A stretch of 64,000 nt of DNA from Microbispora oryzae (GCF_017896165.1 NZ_JAFCNB010000024.1:40793-104792), one strand, 5' to 3'. Shown: positions 51,884 through 64,000, counted from the stretch's first letter. Notes: generated by a model not told the origin, from the sequence alone. Numbers and translations: made by a program.

Positions 51884-54800
51884 ATGGTTGGAGAGTCTCT
51901 TCAGGGGCCCGGGAGGGAGAGGCCCGGGGCGGTCGCCGTCGTCGGCATGGCCTGCCGGCTCCCTCAGGCCGACGATCCCGCCGCGTTCTGGCGGCTGCTG
52001 CGCGGCGGCGCCGACGCGGTGACCGACGTGCCCGAGGACCGCTGGGCCGGTGCCACCGGGCACCGCCGCGGCGGCTTCCTCGCGGACGTGAACGGCTTCG
52101 ACGCGGCCTTCTTCGGCATCTCGCCCAACGAGGCCGCGGCGATGGACCCGCATCAGCGCCTGGTGCTGGAGCTCGCCTGGGAGGCGCTGGAGAGCGCCCG
52201 CGTCGCCCCCGCCCACCTGCGCGGCAGCGCCGCCGGGGTGTTCCTCGGCGCGATCTCCAACGACCACGCCGCCCTGCAGGACCGGCGCGGCGCCGGGACC
52301 GCCCGGCACGCCTACGTCGGCGCCAACCGCGCGATGATCGCCAACCGGGTCTCGTACTTCCTCGGGCTGCGCGGCCCCAGCCTCGTCCTCGACACCGGCC
52401 AGTCGTCGTCGCTCGTGGCGGTGGAGATGGCCTGCGAGAGCCTGCGCCGCGGCGAGAGCGCGGTCGCGCTGGCCGGCGGGGTGAACCTCAACCTGCTCGG
52501 CGATACCACCGACGCGATCGCCGGGCTCGGCGCGCTGTCGCCCGACGGCCGCTGCCACGTCTTCGACGCCCGCGCCAACGGCTACGTACGCGGCGAGGGC
52601 GGCGCCCTGGTCGTGCTGAAGCCGCTGACGGCGGCCCTCGCGGACGGGGACGTCGTGCACGCCGTGATCCTCGGCGGCGCCGTCAACAACGACGGCGGCG
52701 GCGAGGGCCTGACCGTGCCCAGCGGCCCAGCCCAGGCGGAGGTGATCCGCCTGGCCTGCGCGCGGGCGGGCGTGGAGCCCGCCGAGGTGCGATACGTCGA
52801 ACTGCACGGCACCGGCACCCGGGCCGGCGATCCCGTGGAGGCCGCGGCGCTCGGCGCCGTCTACGGCCCGGGACGTCCGCAGGACGACCCACTGCTGGTC
52901 GGCTCGGTGAAGACCAACATCGGCCACCTGGAGGGGGCGGCCGGCGCGGCCGGTCTGCTCAAGGTGGTGCTCGCGCTGAAGCACCGGGAACTGCCCGCCA
53001 GCCTGCACTTCGACTCGCCGCCCCCGGAGATCCCGCTGGAGGAGCTGCGGCTCGGCGTCGTACGGGAGACGCGGGCCTGGCCGGGGGACGACGGGCAGGA
53101 ACCCCGGCCGCTCGTCGCGGGCGTCAGCGCGTTCGGCATGGGCGGCACCAACTGCCACCTCATCCTCGCCGAGCCCCCGGCGCCGTGCGGTGCACAGAAC
53201 CCAGCCGCCCAGAGCCCAGCCGTCCGAGACACAGCCTTCGCAGACGCCGCCGCCCGAGAGACCTCCGCCCCTCACGACGTGGCGCCCTGGGTGCTGTCCG
53301 CGCGGGAGGAGCCGGCCCTGCGCGAGCAGGCGCGCCGCCTCGCGGCGGCCGCCGCGGACCTGGCCCCGGCGGACGTCGCACTGAGCCTCGTGCGCACCCG
53401 CGCGGTCTTCGAGCGCCGCGCCGTCGTCCTCGGGCCCGACCCCGGCACGCGCCTGGACGCGCTGCGCGCCCTCGCCGACGGCCGCCCCCACGACGACCTT
53501 GTCACAGGCGCCGCGACCGGCGGGCGCCGCGCCTTCGTCTTCCCCGGCCAGGGTTCGCAGTGGCCCGGGATGGCCGGCGAGCTGCTCGCGTCGTCGCCCG
53601 TCTTCGCGGCGCGCCTGGAGGAGTGCGCCCAGGCCCTCGAACCGTTCACCGGCTTCGCCCTCATGGACGTGCTGCGCGAGCGGCCCGCGGCGCCGGGCCT
53701 CGACCGGGTCGACGTGGTGCAGCCGGCGCTGTGGGCGGTCATGGTGGCGCTCGCCGAGGTGTGGCGGGCGCACGGCGTCGAGCCTGACGCCGTTGTCGGC
53801 CACTCCCAGGGGGAGATCGCCGCCGCCACCGTCGCCGGGGCGCTGACGCTCTCCGACGCCGCCCGCGTGGTCGCGCTGCGCGGCCGCGCCATCGGCGCGA
53901 TCACCGGCGGTGGCGGCATGATGTCGGTCGCCGCGCCCCTGGACGTCCTCGAACGGGCACTGCCCGACCGGGCCGGCGTGGCCGCGTACAACGGCCCGCG
54001 CTCCTACGTGGTCTCCGGGCCGCGCGACGCCCTCGGCGAGCTGGCGGCCCGGCTGGACGGCTACCGGACGAAGCTCGTCCCGGTCGACTACGCCTCCCAC
54101 TCCCCGGAGGTGGAGCGGGTCCGCGACGACGTGCTCGCCGCCCTCGCCCCGATCCGCCCGGTGAGCGTGCCCACGACGTTCGTCTCCACACTCACCGGCG
54201 AGCCCGTGGACACCGCCGGGCTCGACGCCGCCTACTGGTATCGCAGCCTGCGCCACCCCGTGCTGTTCGCCCCGGCCGTGCGGGCGGCGCTCGAAATCGG
54301 CTGCGGGCTCTTCGTGGAGTGCAGCCCTCACCCCGTGCTGGTCGCCGGGCTGGAGGAGACGGCCGACGAAGACGGCGCGGACGTGGCCGTCGTGGGCACG
54401 CTGCGCCGAGGTGAGGGCGGCCGGGAGCGGATCCTGCGCTCGCTCGCCCGGGCGTTCGCGAGCGGCGCGCCCGTCGACTGGTCCGGCCCCTGCACCGAAC
54501 CCGGCGCCCGCCTCGCCGACCTGCCCACCTATCCCTTCCAGCGACGTACGTTCGGCTCGGCGGCGCCGTCGGCCGCCCCGCGTCCCACGGCGGACCGGGA
54601 GCCGGCCACTCCGGAAACGAGCGCGGAACCGGCGGTTTCGCCGCCCCCGGGCCCGGCTGCCTCGCGGGAGGAGCTGCGCGCGCTCGTCCTTTCCGCCGCC
54701 GCTCGCGTGCTCGGCCACGCCGACCCCACGGCGATCGAGCCGGGCCGGACCTTCAAGGATCTCGGCGTCGACTCCGTGACCGCGGTGGAGCTGCGTGACC

Positions 54801-57800
54801 GGCTGCGCGCCGCGACCGGGCTGCGCCTGCCCGCCGGGCTGCTGTTCGACCACCCCACGCCCGACCGGCTGACCGGCCACCTGCACGCGCTGCTCGCCGG
54901 CGCCGGCGAGCAGGCCGTCGCCGGCCCGTCCGGCCCGTCAGGTACGGACGGCGACCCGATCGCGATCGTCGGCATGGGCTGCCGCTACCCCGGCGGGGTG
55001 ACCTCCCCCGAGGACCTGTGGCGGCTGGTGGCCGAGGCGGCCGACGCGGTCGGCGACTTCCCCGCCGACCGGGGCTGGGACCTCGACGCGCTGTTCGCCG
55101 ACGGCCCCGTCAGGTCGGGCACCAGCGACACCGGGCAGGGCGGCTTCCTGCGCGACGCCGGCCGGTTCGACGCCGCCTTCTTCGGCATCAGCCCGCGCGA
55201 GGCGCTCGCGATGGACCCGCAGCAACGGGTGCTGCTCGAGGTCTGCTGGGAGGCCGTCGAACGGGCCGGCGTCGACCCGGCCTCGCTGCGCGGCTCGGCG
55301 ACCGGGGTCTTCGTCGGCGCGATGGCGTCCGACTACGGCCCACGGCTCGACCGGCCCGCGGAAGCGGTCGAGGGCCACCTGCTGACCGGCACCGCGCTCA
55401 GCGTGGCCTCCGGCCGGATCGCGTACACGCTCGGGCTGCGCGGCCCCGCGATGACCACGGACACCGCCTGCTCGTCATCGCTCGTCTCGATCGTCCTCGC
55501 CGCGCAGGCGCTCCGGCGCGGCGAGTGCTCGCTCGCGCTGGCCGGCGGGGTCACCGTCATGGCGCGGCCGGGCATGTTCGTGGAGTTCAGCCGGCAGGGC
55601 GGCCTCGCCCCCGACGGCCGGTGTAAGGCGTTCTCCGCCGCCGCGGACGGCACCGGCTGGGCCGAGGGCGCCGGAATGCTGCTGCTGGAACGGCTCTCCG
55701 ACGCCCGCCGCAACGGTCGCCACGTGCTCGGAGTCATCCGGGGCGGGGCGATCAACCAGGACGGCGCGAGCAACGGGCTCACCGCTCCGAACGGGCAGGC
55801 CCAGCGCGAGGTCATCCGGCGCGCGCTCGCCGACGCGCGGCTGACGGCCGGCGAGGTGGACGCGATCGAGGCGCACGGCACCGGCACCCGGCTCGGCGAC
55901 TCCATCGAGGCCGATTCGATCATCGCCGAGTACGGCGCGGCCCGCGACGGCGGAGATCCGGTCTGGCTGGGGTCGCTCAAGTCGAACATCGGGCACACCC
56001 AGGCCGCCGCCGGGGTGGGCGGCGTGATCAAGATGGTGGAGGCGCTGCGGCGGCGTACGCTGCCGCCGACCCTGCACGTCGCCGAGCCCACTCCGCACGT
56101 CGACTGGGCGTCAGGCGGGGCGGCGCTGCTGACACGTGAGGTGCGGCTCCCCGCCGACCGGCCGCTGCGGGCGGGGGTGTCCTCGTTCGGCATCAGCGGC
56201 ACCAACGCCCACGTGATCCTGGAGAACGCGCCCCAGATCGAGCCGCCGGACGGCGGCACCGGCGGCACCGGCGGCATTGGGGACACAGGCGACACAGCCG
56301 ACGGAGCCCCGATCGTCTGGGCTTTCTCGGCCAAGAGCGCCGCGGCGCTGCGTGCCCAGGCAGCCCGGCTCGCCCGGCACGCGGCGGAGATCGCGGGCCC
56401 CGCCGCCGAGACCGAAGACGTGCCCGGAGAAGCGGCCGAAGGCGTGCCCGGAGAAGCGGCCGGAGACCTGGCCGGAGCCGAGGCCGGAGACATGGTCGGA
56501 GTCAGGGCCGCTCTGGCCGCGGCCGGGCGGGCGCTGGCGCGGCGCGCCGTGTTCCCGCACCGGGCCGTGGTGGTCGCGGCGGACCACGCCGAACTGGCCG
56601 CCGGGCTCGCCGCCGTCGCCGAGGGCGTCCCCCACCCCGCCGTCACGACCGGGGTGGCGGCTCCGGACGCCCGGCCCGTGTTCGTCTTCCCGGGACAGGG
56701 ATCCCAGTGGGCGGGGATGGCCGCCGGGCTGCTCGAGGTGAGTCCCGTCTTCCGCGCCTCGATCGAACGGTGCGACGCCGCGCTCCGCCCGTACACCGGA
56801 TGGTCGGTGACCGATGTGCTGCGCGGGGCCGGCGTCGCTCCGGACCTCGACGGGTCCGAGGTCATCCAGCCGGCGCTGTTCGCCGTGATGGTCTCCCTGG
56901 CCCAGCTGTGGCGGTCGCTGGGAGTCGCGCCCGCGGCGGTGCTCGGGCACTCCCAGGGCGAGATCGCCGCCGCGTGCGTGGCCGGGGCGCTGTCGCTGGA
57001 GGACGCGGCCCGGGTGGTGGCGCTGCGGGCCCGCGCGCTGGCCCGGCTCGGCGACATCGGCGGGATGGTCGCGGTGTCGATCCCGGCCGAGCGGGCGCAG
57101 GCCCTGCTGGAGCCGTGGGCCGGCCGGCTGTGGCTCGCCGTTGACACCGGCCCGGCCAGCTCCGTGGTCGCGGGGGACGCCGACGCCCTCGACGAGTTCG
57201 CCGCCGCCTGCGACGCGGGCGTCCAGCCGCGGCGGGTGGCGATCGGTTACGCCGCGCACACGCCCCACATCGAGGCGCTGCGCGAGGAACTGCTGACCGC
57301 TCTCGACGGCATCCGCCCCCGTCTCGCGGACGTCGAGTTCTGCTCCTCGCTGGAGGGACGGTTCGTCGACGCCGGAGAACTGACGCCCGGCTACTGGTTC
57401 ACCGGCCTGCGCAATCCGGTGCGGTTCCGGCAGGCCGTCGAGACCGCGGCCGCGCGGACCTCCGTCTTCGTCGAGGTGAGCCCGCATCCGGTGCTGGCTG
57501 GGCACGTCGAGGACGTCCTGGAGGCGGCGGGCGTGCCGGGCGGCGCGACCGGCACCCTCCGGCGCGGCGACGGCGGCCTCCGCCGCCTGCTGCTGTCGGC
57601 CGGCCAGGCGTGGACGCGGGGCGCCGGCGTGGACTGGACGGCCGTGCTCGGCCCCGGTCGCGCGAGCCACGCCACGCTGCCGACGTACCCCTTCGACGGG
57701 ACGCGTTACTGGCTCGACCCCGTGGGAGACGGGCCGTCGGATGCCCGTCATCCGCTGCTCGGCCCCGCCGTGCCGGTGGCCGCCGACGGCGGGCTGCTGC

Positions 57801-60622
57801 TGTCCGGACGGCTGTCCCGTACGGCCGCGCCCTGGCTGGCCGACCACGCGGTGGACGGCCGGGTGCTGCTGCCCGGAACGGCCTTCGCCGAACTCGCGCT
57901 GGAGGCCGCGGCGGCGGCCGGATGCGTCGCGGTCGAGGAGCTGACGCTGGAGGCGCCGCTCTTCCTGCCCGACACGGGCGGGGCCGAGATCCAGCTCGCC
58001 GTGGGCGGCCCGGGGGAGGACGACCGCCGGAGCCTGGCCGTCTTCGCCCGCCCGGCCGGCGACCCCGGTGAGCCCTGGACCCGGCACGCGGCCGCCGTTC
58101 TCGGCGCCGCCCCCGCCGCCGGTTCTTCCACCCGTTCTCCCACCGGTTCTTCCACCGGTTCTTCCACGGTGCGCGGCGCATCGGTTCAGTGGCCGCCGCC
58201 CGGAGCGGAGCCGATCGACCTCGGCGACCTCTACGACCGGCTGGCCGAGCGCGGCTACGGCTACGGCCCGGCCTTCCAGGGGCTGCGCGCCGCCTGGCGG
58301 GACGGCGGTTCGGGCGACGCGTGGGCCGAGGTGGCGCTGCCGGAGGCCGTCCGCGGCGACGCCGGCCGCTTCACCGTGCACCCCGCGCTGCTGGACGCCG
58401 CGCTGCACCTGGTCGTGCTCGACGCGGCCGACGACCCCGGCACGCTCCTGCTGCCGTTCGCCTGGAACGGGGTCACGATCGCGGCTCGCGGCGCCGAGAT
58501 CCTGCGGGTCCGGCTGACCGCGCGCGGCGGTGACGCCGTCGCACTCACCCTCTTCGACGGATCAGGGGCCTGGCTCGGCGAGGTGGAGACCCTCGCCCTG
58601 CGGCGCGTGCCGAAGGGCGCGGGCGCCGCCCCCGTCTCGTACGACCTGGAGTGGGCCGAGGTGGCGCCCTCCCCGGTCGGCGCGGAGCGGTGGGCGGTGG
58701 TCGGCTACGGCGGTTTCGACGCCGGACCGGATCTCGCCGGGCTCGACGCGCCCCGCTACTACGACCTCGCCTCCCTGGCGGAGATCAGCGCGGGCGAGGT
58801 CCCCCGCCTCGTGCTCGCCCCCTGCGGCGGAGACCCGGCCGATCTCCCGTATGCGGCGCACGACGCCGTCCGCCAGGCGCTCGACCTCGTCCAGGAGTGG
58901 CTGGGCGACGAGCGGTTCGCCTCGGCCCGGCTGGTCTTCGCGACCCGGCCGGGAGATGTGGCCAGCGCGGCGGTGTGGGGCCTGGTGCGCTCCGCGCAGT
59001 CCGAGCAGCCGGGGCGGTTCGCGCTCGCGGAGCTGCCGGACGGCTTCACCTCCTGGGAGGCGCTCGCCGCGGCGGTCGCGTCGGGCGAGACGCAACTGCG
59101 TGCCGTCGGCGGACGGCTCACCGCACCCCGGCTGGCCGAGCGGCGGACCCCCGCCGAGCCCGCCGACCCTTCCGGCTCTGTGTCTGGCGCTGTGGCGGGT
59201 GCGTTTCTGGTCACCGGCGGGACCGGCGGCCTCGGGGCGCTGGTGGCCCGCCGCCTGGCGGCCCGGCACGGCGTGGGCGAGCTGGTGCTGGCCTCGCGCC
59301 GCGGCCCGGCCGCGCCCGGCGCCGCTGAGCTGACCGCGGAACTCGAGTCGCTGGGCGTCCAGGTGCGCGTCGCGGCCTGCGACGTCTCCGACCGGGCGGA
59401 GCTGGCCGCCCTGCTCGACTCGATCCCCGTCCTGGGCGGGGTGGTCCACGCGGCCGGAGTCCTCGACGACGCCGTGGTGGAGCGGCTGTCGGGCGCGCAG
59501 GTGGACGCCGTGCTCGCGGCCAAGGCCGACGCGGCCTGGCACCTCCACGAGCTGACCCGTGACCGGCCGGTGGGACCGTTCGTGCTGTTCTCCTCGGTCG
59601 CCGGGCTCATCGGCACCTCGGGCCAGGGCAACTACGCGGCCGCGAACGCCTTCCTGGACGCCCTCGCCCTCGACCGCCATGAGTCGGGTCTGCCCGCGGT
59701 GTCGGTGGCCTGGGGCCTCTGGGACGCGCCGTCCGGCATGGGCGGGACGCTCGCTCCCGCCGACGTCGCCCGGCTCGCCCGGGCGGGCGTCGCCCCGCTC
59801 GCCGCGGAGAAGGCGCTCGAACTCTTCGACGCCGCGCTCGCGGCGCCCGGCCCGGTGCTGGTCGCGGCCGCCTGGGACCGCGCCGGCCTGCGGGCCAGGG
59901 CGGAGGCGGGCGAGCTGCCCGCCCCGCTGCGCGGCCTGGTGCCCACACCCGCGCGTACGGCCGTGCCGCCTACGGCACCGCGAACGGCACGGACACAGGG
60001 GAACACATCCGGCGCGGTCGCGGGCACCGGCGACATCGGCGGGCTGGCGGCCCGGATGGCGGCGCTCGACGAGGCCGAGGCGCGGGCCCACCTGGTTGGC
60101 GTGGTGCGCGGGCACGTCGCGAGCGTGCTCGCCCACGACAGCCCCGAACGGATCGACGTCGACCGGGCCTTCAACGAGCTGGGGTTCGACTCGCTCACGT
60201 CGGTCGAGCTACGCAACCGGCTCACCGCGGACTCCGGGCTGCGGCTGCCCGCGACGCTGGTGTTCGAACATCCCACGGTCACCGCGCTGGCCGGCTACCT
60301 GCACACCGCGCTGGCTCCCGAGCGGCCCTCTCCCGAGGACGCGCTGCGCGCCGTCGCCGACGAGGCCGAGGCGATCCTCCGCGCCGCCGGCGACGCGGAC
60401 GACGGGGTGCGCGGCAGGCTCGTGACCATCCTGCGGGACACGCTGACCAGACTCGGCGCCGATCCGGCCGTCGCCGGCGCGGGCTCCGCGCCCGCCGGGC
60501 CGCGCGCCGCCACCCCGGAGATCGTCTCCGCCTCTGACGAGGAAATCTTCGCGTTGATCGACAACCGGATCATGACGTCGCCGCTGAGGTCGACGTCGGA
60601 AGGGCCGGATCATGGCGAGTGA
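51884..60622 (+). CDS. Modular type I PKS: KSQ-AT-ACP loading module + KS-AT-DH-KR-ACP
   Basis: 2912 aa from ATG 51884 (GAGGTGGG 7 bases upstream). Loading module: KSQ with Gln173 in DTGQSSS; AT with Ser641 (GHSQGE) and YASH 736-739, so methylmalonyl, giving a propionyl starter; ACP Ser964. Module 1: KS Cys1196 (TACSSS); AT Ser1690 with an uncommon YAAH 1789-1792, extender uncertain; DH with His1988 ([11 protein letters not shown]) and Asp2171; KR with GGTGGLG near 2444, LDD (B-type) and Tyr2584; ACP Ser2770. No ER, so module 1 should leave a double bond. The C-terminal [11 protein letters not shown] segment is a docking region. Start of the assembly line. Confidence 0.96.
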   Translation: MVGESLQGPGRERPGAVAVVGMACRLPQADDPAAFWRLLRGGADAVTDVPEDRWAGATGHRRGGFLADVNGFDAAFFGISPNEAAAMDPHQRLVLELAWEALESARVAPAHLRGSAAGVFLGAISNDHAALQDRRGAGTARHAYVGANRAMIANRVSYFLGLRGPSLVLDTGQSSSLVAVEMACESLRRGESAVALAGGVNLNLLGDTTDAIAGLGALSPDGRCHVFDARANGYVRGEGGALVVLKPLTAALADGDVVHAVILGGAVNNDGGGEGLTVPSGPAQAEVIRLACARAGVEPAEVRYVELHGTGTRAGDPVEAAALGAVYGPGRPQDDPLLVGSVKTNIGHLEGAAGAAGLLKVVLALKHRELPASLHFDSPPPEIPLEELRLGVVRETRAWPGDDGQEPRPLVAGVSAFGMGGTNCHLILAEPPAPCGAQNPAAQSPAVRDTAFADAAARETSAPHDVAPWVLSAREEPALREQARRLAAAAADLAPADVALSLVRTRAVFERRAVVLGPDPGTRLDALRALADGRPHDDLVTGAATGGRRAFVFPGQGSQWPGMAGELLASSPVFAARLEECAQALEPFTGFALMDVLRERPAAPGLDRVDVVQPALWAVMVALAEVWRAHGVEPDAVVGHSQGEIAAATVAGALTLSDAARVVALRGRAIGAITGGGGMMSVAAPLDVLERALPDRAGVAAYNGPRSYVVSGPRDALGELAARLDGYRTKLVPVDYASHSPEVERVRDDVLAALAPIRPVSVPTTFVSTLTGEPVDTAGLDAAYWYRSLRHPVLFAPAVRAALEIGCGLFVECSPHPVLVAGLEETADEDGADVAVVGTLRRGEGGRERILRSLARAFASGAPVDWSGPCTEPGARLADLPTYPFQRRTFGSAAPSAAPRPTADREPATPETSAEPAVSPPPGPAASREELRALVLSAAARVLGHADPTAIEPGRTFKDLGVDSVTAVELRDRLRAATGLRLPAGLLFDHPTPDRLTGHLHALLAGAGEQAVAGPSGPSGTDGDPIAIVGMGCRYPGGVTSPEDLWRLVAEAADAVGDFPADRGWDLDALFADGPVRSGTSDTGQGGFLRDAGRFDAAFFGISPREALAMDPQQRVLLEVCWEAVERAGVDPASLRGSATGVFVGAMASDYGPRLDRPAEAVEGHLLTGTALSVASGRIAYTLGLRGPAMTTDTACSSSLVSIVLAAQALRRGECSLALAGGVTVMARPGMFVEFSRQGGLAPDGRCKAFSAAADGTGWAEGAGMLLLERLSDARRNGRHVLGVIRGGAINQDGASNGLTAPNGQAQREVIRRALADARLTAGEVDAIEAHGTGTRLGDSIEADSIIAEYGAARDGGDPVWLGSLKSNIGHTQAAAGVGGVIKMVEALRRRTLPPTLHVAEPTPHVDWASGGAALLTREVRLPADRPLRAGVSSFGISGTNAHVILENAPQIEPPDGGTGGTGGIGDTGDTADGAPIVWAFSAKSAAALRAQAARLARHAAEIAGPAAETEDVPGEAAEGVPGEAAGDLAGAEAGDMVGVRAALAAAGRALARRAVFPHRAVVVAADHAELAAGLAAVAEGVPHPAVTTGVAAPDARPVFVFPGQGSQWAGMAAGLLEVSPVFRASIERCDAALRPYTGWSVTDVLRGAGVAPDLDGSEVIQPALFAVMVSLAQLWRSLGVAPAAVLGHSQGEIAAACVAGALSLEDAARVVALRARALARLGDIGGMVAVSIPAERAQALLEPWAGRLWLAVDTGPASSVVAGDADALDEFAAACDAGVQPRRVAIGYAAHTPHIEALREELLTALDGIRPRLADVEFCSSLEGRFVDAGELTPGYWFTGLRNPVRFRQAVETAAARTSVFVEVSPHPVLAGHVEDVLEAAGVPGGATGTLRRGDGGLRRLLLSAGQAWTRGAGVDWTAVLGPGRASHATLPTYPFDGTRYWLDPVGDGPSDARHPLLGPAVPVAADGGLLLSGRLSRTAAPWLADHAVDGRVLLPGTAFAELALEAAAAAGCVAVEELTLEAPLFLPDTGGAEIQLAVGGPGEDDRRSLAVFARPAGDPGEPWTRHAAAVLGAAPAAGSSTRSPTGSSTGSSTVRGASVQWPPPGAEPIDLGDLYDRLAERGYGYGPAFQGLRAAWRDGGSGDAWAEVALPEAVRGDAGRFTVHPALLDAALHLVVLDAADDPGTLLLPFAWNGVTIAARGAEILRVRLTARGGDAVALTLFDGSGAWLGEVETLALRRVPKGAGAAPVSYDLEWAEVAPSPVGAERWAVVGYGGFDAGPDLAGLDAPRYYDLASLAEISAGEVPRLVLAPCGGDPADLPYAAHDAVRQALDLVQEWLGDERFASARLVFATRPGDVASAAVWGLVRSAQSEQPGRFALAELPDGFTSWEALAAAVASGETQLRAVGGRLTAPRLAERRTPAEPADPSGSVSGAVAGAFLVTGGTGGLGALVARRLAARHGVGELVLASRRGPAAPGAAELTAELESLGVQVRVAACDVSDRAELAALLDSIPVLGGVVHAAGVLDDAVVERLSGAQVDAVLAAKADAAWHLHELTRDRPVGPFVLFSSVAGLIGTSGQGNYAAANAFLDALALDRHESGLPAVSVAWGLWDAPSGMGGTLAPADVARLARAGVAPLAAEKALELFDAALAAPGPVLVAAAWDRAGLRARAEAGELPAPLRGLVPTPARTAVPPTAPRTARTQGNTSGAVAGTGDIGGLAARMAALDEAEARAHLVGVVRGHVASVLAHDSPERIDVDRAFNELGFDSLTSVELRNRLTADSGLRLPATLVFEHPTVTALAGYLHTALAPERPSPEDALRAVADEAEAILRAAGDADDGVRGRLVTILRDTLTRLGADPAVAGAGSAPAGPRAATPEIVSASDEEIFALIDNRIMTSPLRSTSEGPDHGE
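56414..56461 (+). repeat. 2 x 24-bp repeat in the KS-AT linker of module 1
   Basis: GAAGACGTGCCCGGAGAAGC and GAAGGCGTGCCCGGAGAAGC start the two 24-bp copies at 56414 and 56438. They encode VPGEAAEG. Shorter 9-bp GGCGGCACC copies lie upstream at about 56253-56276. Confidence 0.85.
58121..58168 (+). repeat. 4 x 12-bp repeat (GGTTCTTCCACC) inside the DH region of module 1
   Basis: Four tandem units, three nearly identical, encode a Ser/Thr/Gly linker (TGSSTGSST) in a surface loop of the dehydratase. Confidence 0.9.
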
Positions 60623-63600
60623 GCACGAGCTGCGCGCGTACCTGAAGCGGGTCACCGTCGAGCTCAAGGAGAGCCGCAGGCAGCTGGCCGAGGATCGGGA
60701 TCGGCGGCATGAGCCGATCGCGGTGGTGGGGATGGCGTGTCGTTATCCGGGTGGGGTGTCGAGTCCGGAGGGTTTGTGGGATCTGGTGGCGTCGGGTGGG
60801 GATGCCATTTCGGAGTTTCCGGTGGATCGGGGTTGGGATGTGGAGGGGTTGTTCGACCCTGATCCGGATGCGGTGGGGAAGTCGTATACGCGGCATGGTG
60901 GGTTTCTGCATGACGCGGGTGATTTCGATGCGGCGTTTTTCGGGATGAGTCCGCGGAGTGCTCTGGCGACCGATCCGCAGCATCGGTTGTTTTTGGAGTC
61001 GTGCTGGGAGTCGTTGGAGCGGGCGGGGATCGATCCGGGCACGCTGCGCGGCAGCCGCACCGCCGTATACGCCGGATCCATGTACAACGACTACTCGTCG
61101 CGCTTCGTGCACGGCGCGGTTCCCCCGGCCCTTGAGGGCACCCTGCTCTCGTCGAGCACGCCGAGCGTCCTGTCCGGCCGGGTGTCGTACACGCTCGGGC
61201 TGGAGGGCCCGTCCCTGACGATCGACACGGCGTGTTCGTCGTCGCTGGTCGCGCTGCACCTCGCCGTACGTGCGCTGCGTGACGAGGAGTGCACGCTGGC
61301 GCTGGCGGGCGGCGTCGCGCTGCTCGCGTCCCCGGACGCCTTCGTCGAGTTCTGCCGGCAGCGGGCGTTGTCGGTGGATGGGCGGTGTAAGTCGTTTTCT
61401 TCGACCGCGGATGGTGCGGCGTGGTCGGAGGGGGTGGGTGTGCTGGTTTTGGAGCGGTTGTCGGATGCGCGGCGGTATGGGCGTCGGGTGTTGGCGGTGG
61501 TGCGGGGGTCGGCGGTCAATCAGGACGGGGCGAGTAATGGGATGACGGCGCCGAGTGGTCCGGCGCAGGAGCGGGTGATTCGTCAGGCGTTGGCGGATGC
61601 GCGGTTGGGTGCGGCGGATGTGGATGTGGTGGAGGCGCATGGGACGGGGACGACGTTGGGGGATCCGATCGAGGCGCGTGCGTTGGTGGCGACGTATGGG
61701 TCTGATCGGGTGGGTGGTCGTCCGGTGTGGTTGGGGTCGGTGAAGTCGAACATCGGGCATACGCAGGCGGCGGCCGGGGTGGCCGGTGTGATCAAGATGA
61801 TCAAGGCGATGGAGCATGGCGTGCTTCCGCCGACGTTGCACGTGGCCGAGCCCACCCCCCACGTCGACTGGTCGGCGGGCCGGGTCGAACTGCTCACCGA
61901 GGCCGTTGAATGGCGGCGCGGGACGGGGCCCCGCCGCGCCGGGATCTCGTCGTTCGGCATCAGCGGCACCAACGCCCACGTCGTCATCGAGGAGCCCGAG
62001 CCCGAGCCGGAATTCGAGCCGGAACCGGTGCGCGAGTCGTACGCCGGGCCGCTCGCCTGGCCGATCAGCGGTCACACCCCCGGCGCGCTGCGCGGGCAGG
62101 CCCGGCGGCTGCACGCGTTCACGACAGCCGGAGAGAGCGCCGGAGAGGGCCCAGGGGCGGCCGACGTCGCCTACTCCCTGGCGGCGACCCGTTCGGCGTT
62201 CCGCCACCGGGCGGTCATCCTCGGCCGGGACCGCGAGGAACTCGTGGCCGGGCTCGCCGCCTTCGCCGACGACGGCCCCGCGGCCGCCGAGGGCGTGGCG
62301 GGCGACCGGCCCCACGTGGCCTTCCTGTTCACCGGCCAGGGCGGGCAGCGGCCCGGGATGGGCCGCGACCTCGCCGCGGTCTCGCCGGTCTTCGCCGCAG
62401 CCCTGGAGGAGGCGTGGGCGGCGCTCGACCCGCACCTCGACCGGCCGCTGCGCTCCGTCATGTGGGCCGCCCCCGGCACCCCCGCGGCGGCCCTGCTGGA
62501 CGAGACCGCCTACACCCAGCCCGCGCTTTTCGCCTTCGAGGTGGCCGCCCACCGGATGCTGGAGTCGCTCGGGCTCACCCCCACGACCGTCGCGGGACAC
62601 TCGGTCGGCGAGTTCGCCGCCGCCCACGTCGCCGGCCTCTGGTCGCTCGCCGACGCCGCCCGCCTCATCGCCGCACGCGGCCGGCTCATGCAGGGGATCA
62701 CCACGGCAGGCGCGATGATCGCGGTTGAGGCGACCGCCGAGGAGGCCGCGGCGGCCCTGGAGGGCCTGGGCGGCCAGGTGGCCGTCGCCGCCGTGAACGG
62801 ACCGCGCGCCGTGGTGCTCTCCGGCGCCGCGGACGCCTGCACGGATGCCGCCGCGCGGTGGCGCGATCAGGGCCGGCGTGTCCGGCGGCTGTCGGTCAGC
62901 CACGCCTTCCACTCGCCGCTGATGGAGCCCATGCTGTCCGGCTTCGCCGCGGAGCTGGACGCGGTCTCCTTCGACCGGCCCCGGACGGCCGCCGTCACCG
63001 GCCTCACCGGTGTCCTGGAAGACGACTGGACCACCTCGGCGTACTGGCTGGAGCAGATCCGGCGGCCCGTCATGTTCCACGCCGCGGTCGAGCGGCTGGA
63101 ACAGGAGGGCGCCGCCGTCTACGTCGAGGTGGGCCCGCGGGCGGTGCTCGCCGGGATGGTGCACGACTGCGTCACCCGCGACGCGGTCGTCGCCGCGCTC
63201 CACCAGCGGGACAGCGGCGAGGCCGAGGCGCTCGTGGCCTGCCTGGCCCGGGCCTGGACCGCCGGTGCGGGGGTCGAGTGGCCCGCCCTGTATCGCGGCG
63301 GGCGCGCCGTCACACTGCCGACCTACGCCTTCGAACGTGAGCGCTTCTGGCTCGCGCCGCCCCCGCGCGCCGCCGCCGTCTCCGAGGCGGGGCTGGAGGA
63401 GACCGCCCACCCGCTGCTCGGCGCGGCGGTCGACCTCGCCGGCGACGGGCCCACGGTGCTGACCGGCCGCCTCTCGGTCGCCGCCACGCCGTGGCTCACC
63501 GACCACGCGGTCTCCGGGGCCGTGGTACTGCCCGGCGCCGCCATGGCCGACCTCGTCCTGGAGGCCGGCGCCCGCGTCGGCTGCGAACTGGCCGAGGAGC

Positions 63601-64000
63601 TCATGTTCGAGGCGCCGCTGACGCTGCCCAGGAAGGGCGCGGTCGCCGTCCAGGTCGTCGTCGAGCCGCCCGACACGTCCGGTGCTCGTGCGGTGCGGGT
63701 CCACTCGCGCCCGGAGGACGACCACGAGACGGGCTGGACCCGCCACCTGTCCGGCGTGCTCACCGATGCCGCCTCTACCGCCGACGCCGGCTCCGTGTCG
63801 GGTCCGGTCGTGGGTGTGGCGGGGTGGGCGGGGGTGTGGCCGCCGGAGGGTGCGGTGGCGGTGGGGGTCGAGCGGGGTTATGAGGCGTTGGCGGAGCGTG
63901 GTTATGAGTATGGGCCGGCGTTTCAGGGTGTTCGTGCGGTGTGGCGGCGTGGGGATGAGTTGTTCGCGGAGGTGTCGCTGCCGGATGGGGTGGAGGTGAC
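60612..64000 (+). CDS. Modular type I PKS, second protein (KS-AT-DH..., runs off right edge)
   Basis: ATG 60612 lies inside the end of the first PKS gene (11-bp overlap). The N-terminus [20 protein letters not shown] is a coiled-coil docking segment. KS: Cys208 in [33 protein letters not shown]: Ser664 in [14 protein letters not shown] and HAFH 764-767, the malonyl signature. DH begins near 935 with His965 in [11 protein letters not shown]. The visible part ends in the DH (1129 codons). A Glu-Pro repeat ([13 protein letters not shown]) links KS and AT. Codon usage switches several times along the gene (see findings). Confidence 0.96.
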   Translation, partial: MASEHELRAYLKRVTVELKESRRQLAEDRDRRHEPIAVVGMACRYPGGVSSPEGLWDLVASGGDAISEFPVDRGWDVEGLFDPDPDAVGKSYTRHGGFLHDAGDFDAAFFGMSPRSALATDPQHRLFLESCWESLERAGIDPGTLRGSRTAVYAGSMYNDYSSRFVHGAVPPALEGTLLSSSTPSVLSGRVSYTLGLEGPSLTIDTACSSSLVALHLAVRALRDEECTLALAGGVALLASPDAFVEFCRQRALSVDGRCKSFSSTADGAAWSEGVGVLVLERLSDARRYGRRVLAVVRGSAVNQDGASNGMTAPSGPAQERVIRQALADARLGAADVDVVEAHGTGTTLGDPIEARALVATYGSDRVGGRPVWLGSVKSNIGHTQAAAGVAGVIKMIKAMEHGVLPPTLHVAEPTPHVDWSAGRVELLTEAVEWRRGTGPRRAGISSFGISGTNAHVVIEEPEPEPEFEPEPVRESYAGPLAWPISGHTPGALRGQARRLHAFTTAGESAGEGPGAADVAYSLAATRSAFRHRAVILGRDREELVAGLAAFADDGPAAAEGVAGDRPHVAFLFTGQGGQRPGMGRDLAAVSPVFAAALEEAWAALDPHLDRPLRSVMWAAPGTPAAALLDETAYTQPALFAFEVAAHRMLESLGLTPTTVAGHSVGEFAAAHVAGLWSLADAARLIAARGRLMQGITTAGAMIAVEATAEEAAAALEGLGGQVAVAAVNGPRAVVLSGAADACTDAAARWRDQGRRVRRLSVSHAFHSPLMEPMLSGFAAELDAVSFDRPRTAAVTGLTGVLEDDWTTSAYWLEQIRRPVMFHAAVERLEQEGAAVYVEVGPRAVLAGMVHDCVTRDAVVAALHQRDSGEAEALVACLARAWTAGAGVEWPALYRGGRAVTLPTYAFERERFWLAPPPRAAAVSEAGLEETAHPLLGAAVDLAGDGPTVLTGRLSVAATPWLTDHAVSGAVVLPGAAMADLVLEAGARVGCELAEELMFEAPLTLPRKGAVAVQVVVEPPDTSGARAVRVHSRPEDDHETGWTRHLSGVLTDAASTADAGSVSGPVVGVAGWAGVWPPEGAVAVGVERGYEALAERGYEYGPAFQGVRAVWRRGDELFAEVSLPDGVEV

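Noticed and set aside
51731..54886. Minus-strand open frame of about 1050 codons opposite the first PKS
   Set aside because: Antisense shadow of the KSQ-AT region, no domain-like sequence; the same holds for the similar frames opposite 55333-58408 and 60570-63746.
1..64000. tRNA, rRNA, insertion sequences, attachment sites or riboswitches
   Set aside because: No cloverleaf, transposase motifs, terminal inverted repeats or conserved riboswitch cores were recognised by eye in the intergenic regions.

Overview
This GC-rich window (coding third positions almost all G or C) comes from a filamentous actinomycete. The mix of gene types suggests Streptosporangiales or a relative, but the sequence alone does not fix the family. 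Most of it (about 6.9 kb to the right edge) is one large hybrid natural-product gene cluster that continues past base 64000. The left flank is ordinary: a truncated SDR gene, a secreted GH54 arabinofuranosidase behind a LacI-type operator, and a secreted GH92 mannosidase.

Layout. 6.9-16.9 kb: a LAL/LuxR regulator, a leuA copy, a UbiA prenyltransferase, a NarL-type kinase/regulator pair, an aldo-keto reductase with a damaged tetrad and an F420-type LLM oxidoreductase. 16.9-24.9 kb: deoxysugar genes matching EvaA, EvaC, EvaD and EvaB (an L-vancosamine-type 3-amino-3-C-methyl sugar), a GT1 glycosyltransferase and a SARP regulator. 25.1-39.6 kb: an FAD aromatic-hydroxylase-like enzyme, then a tightly overlapping plus-strand operon with a complete dissociated highly reducing fatty-acid/polyketide set (FabG, ACP, FabZ-like DH, a KS-CLF fused in one ORF, acyltransferase, two AcpS-like proteins). 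Interspersed are a GcvT-like protein, nitroreductase, FAD oxidoreductase, two alpha/beta hydrolases, a SnoaL/zinc-ribbon protein and a beta-helix protein. 39.6-44.2 kb: a DrrA-like ABC exporter with two permeases and an HTH regulator. 44.2-51.7 kb: a cysteine desulfurase, an unrecognised partner, and a split NRPS set (two free C domains, one A domain, one carrier protein). 51.9-64 kb: modular type I PKS genes, namely a KSQ-AT-ACP loading module with KS-AT-DH-KR-ACP, then the start of a KS-AT-DH protein.

A plausible reading is a glycosylated reduced macrocyclic or linear polyketide started by decarboxylated methylmalonate. It would be decorated with a vancosamine-type sugar and with acyl or aminoacyl groups from the dissociated FAS-like and NRPS-like sets. 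The end product cannot be named from this window.

The most unusual signals are: (1) short tandem repeats, nearly all with a 12-bp period, at the termini or linkers of at least a dozen cluster genes and in intergenic gaps; (2) a fused KS-CLF within a full stand-alone reducing set; (3) paired intact and degenerate domains (AcpS, carrier domain, SARP P-loop, AKR tetrad); (4) a cysteine desulfurase coupled to an unknown protein and a free condensation domain; (5) codon-usage mosaicism in the second PKS gene.
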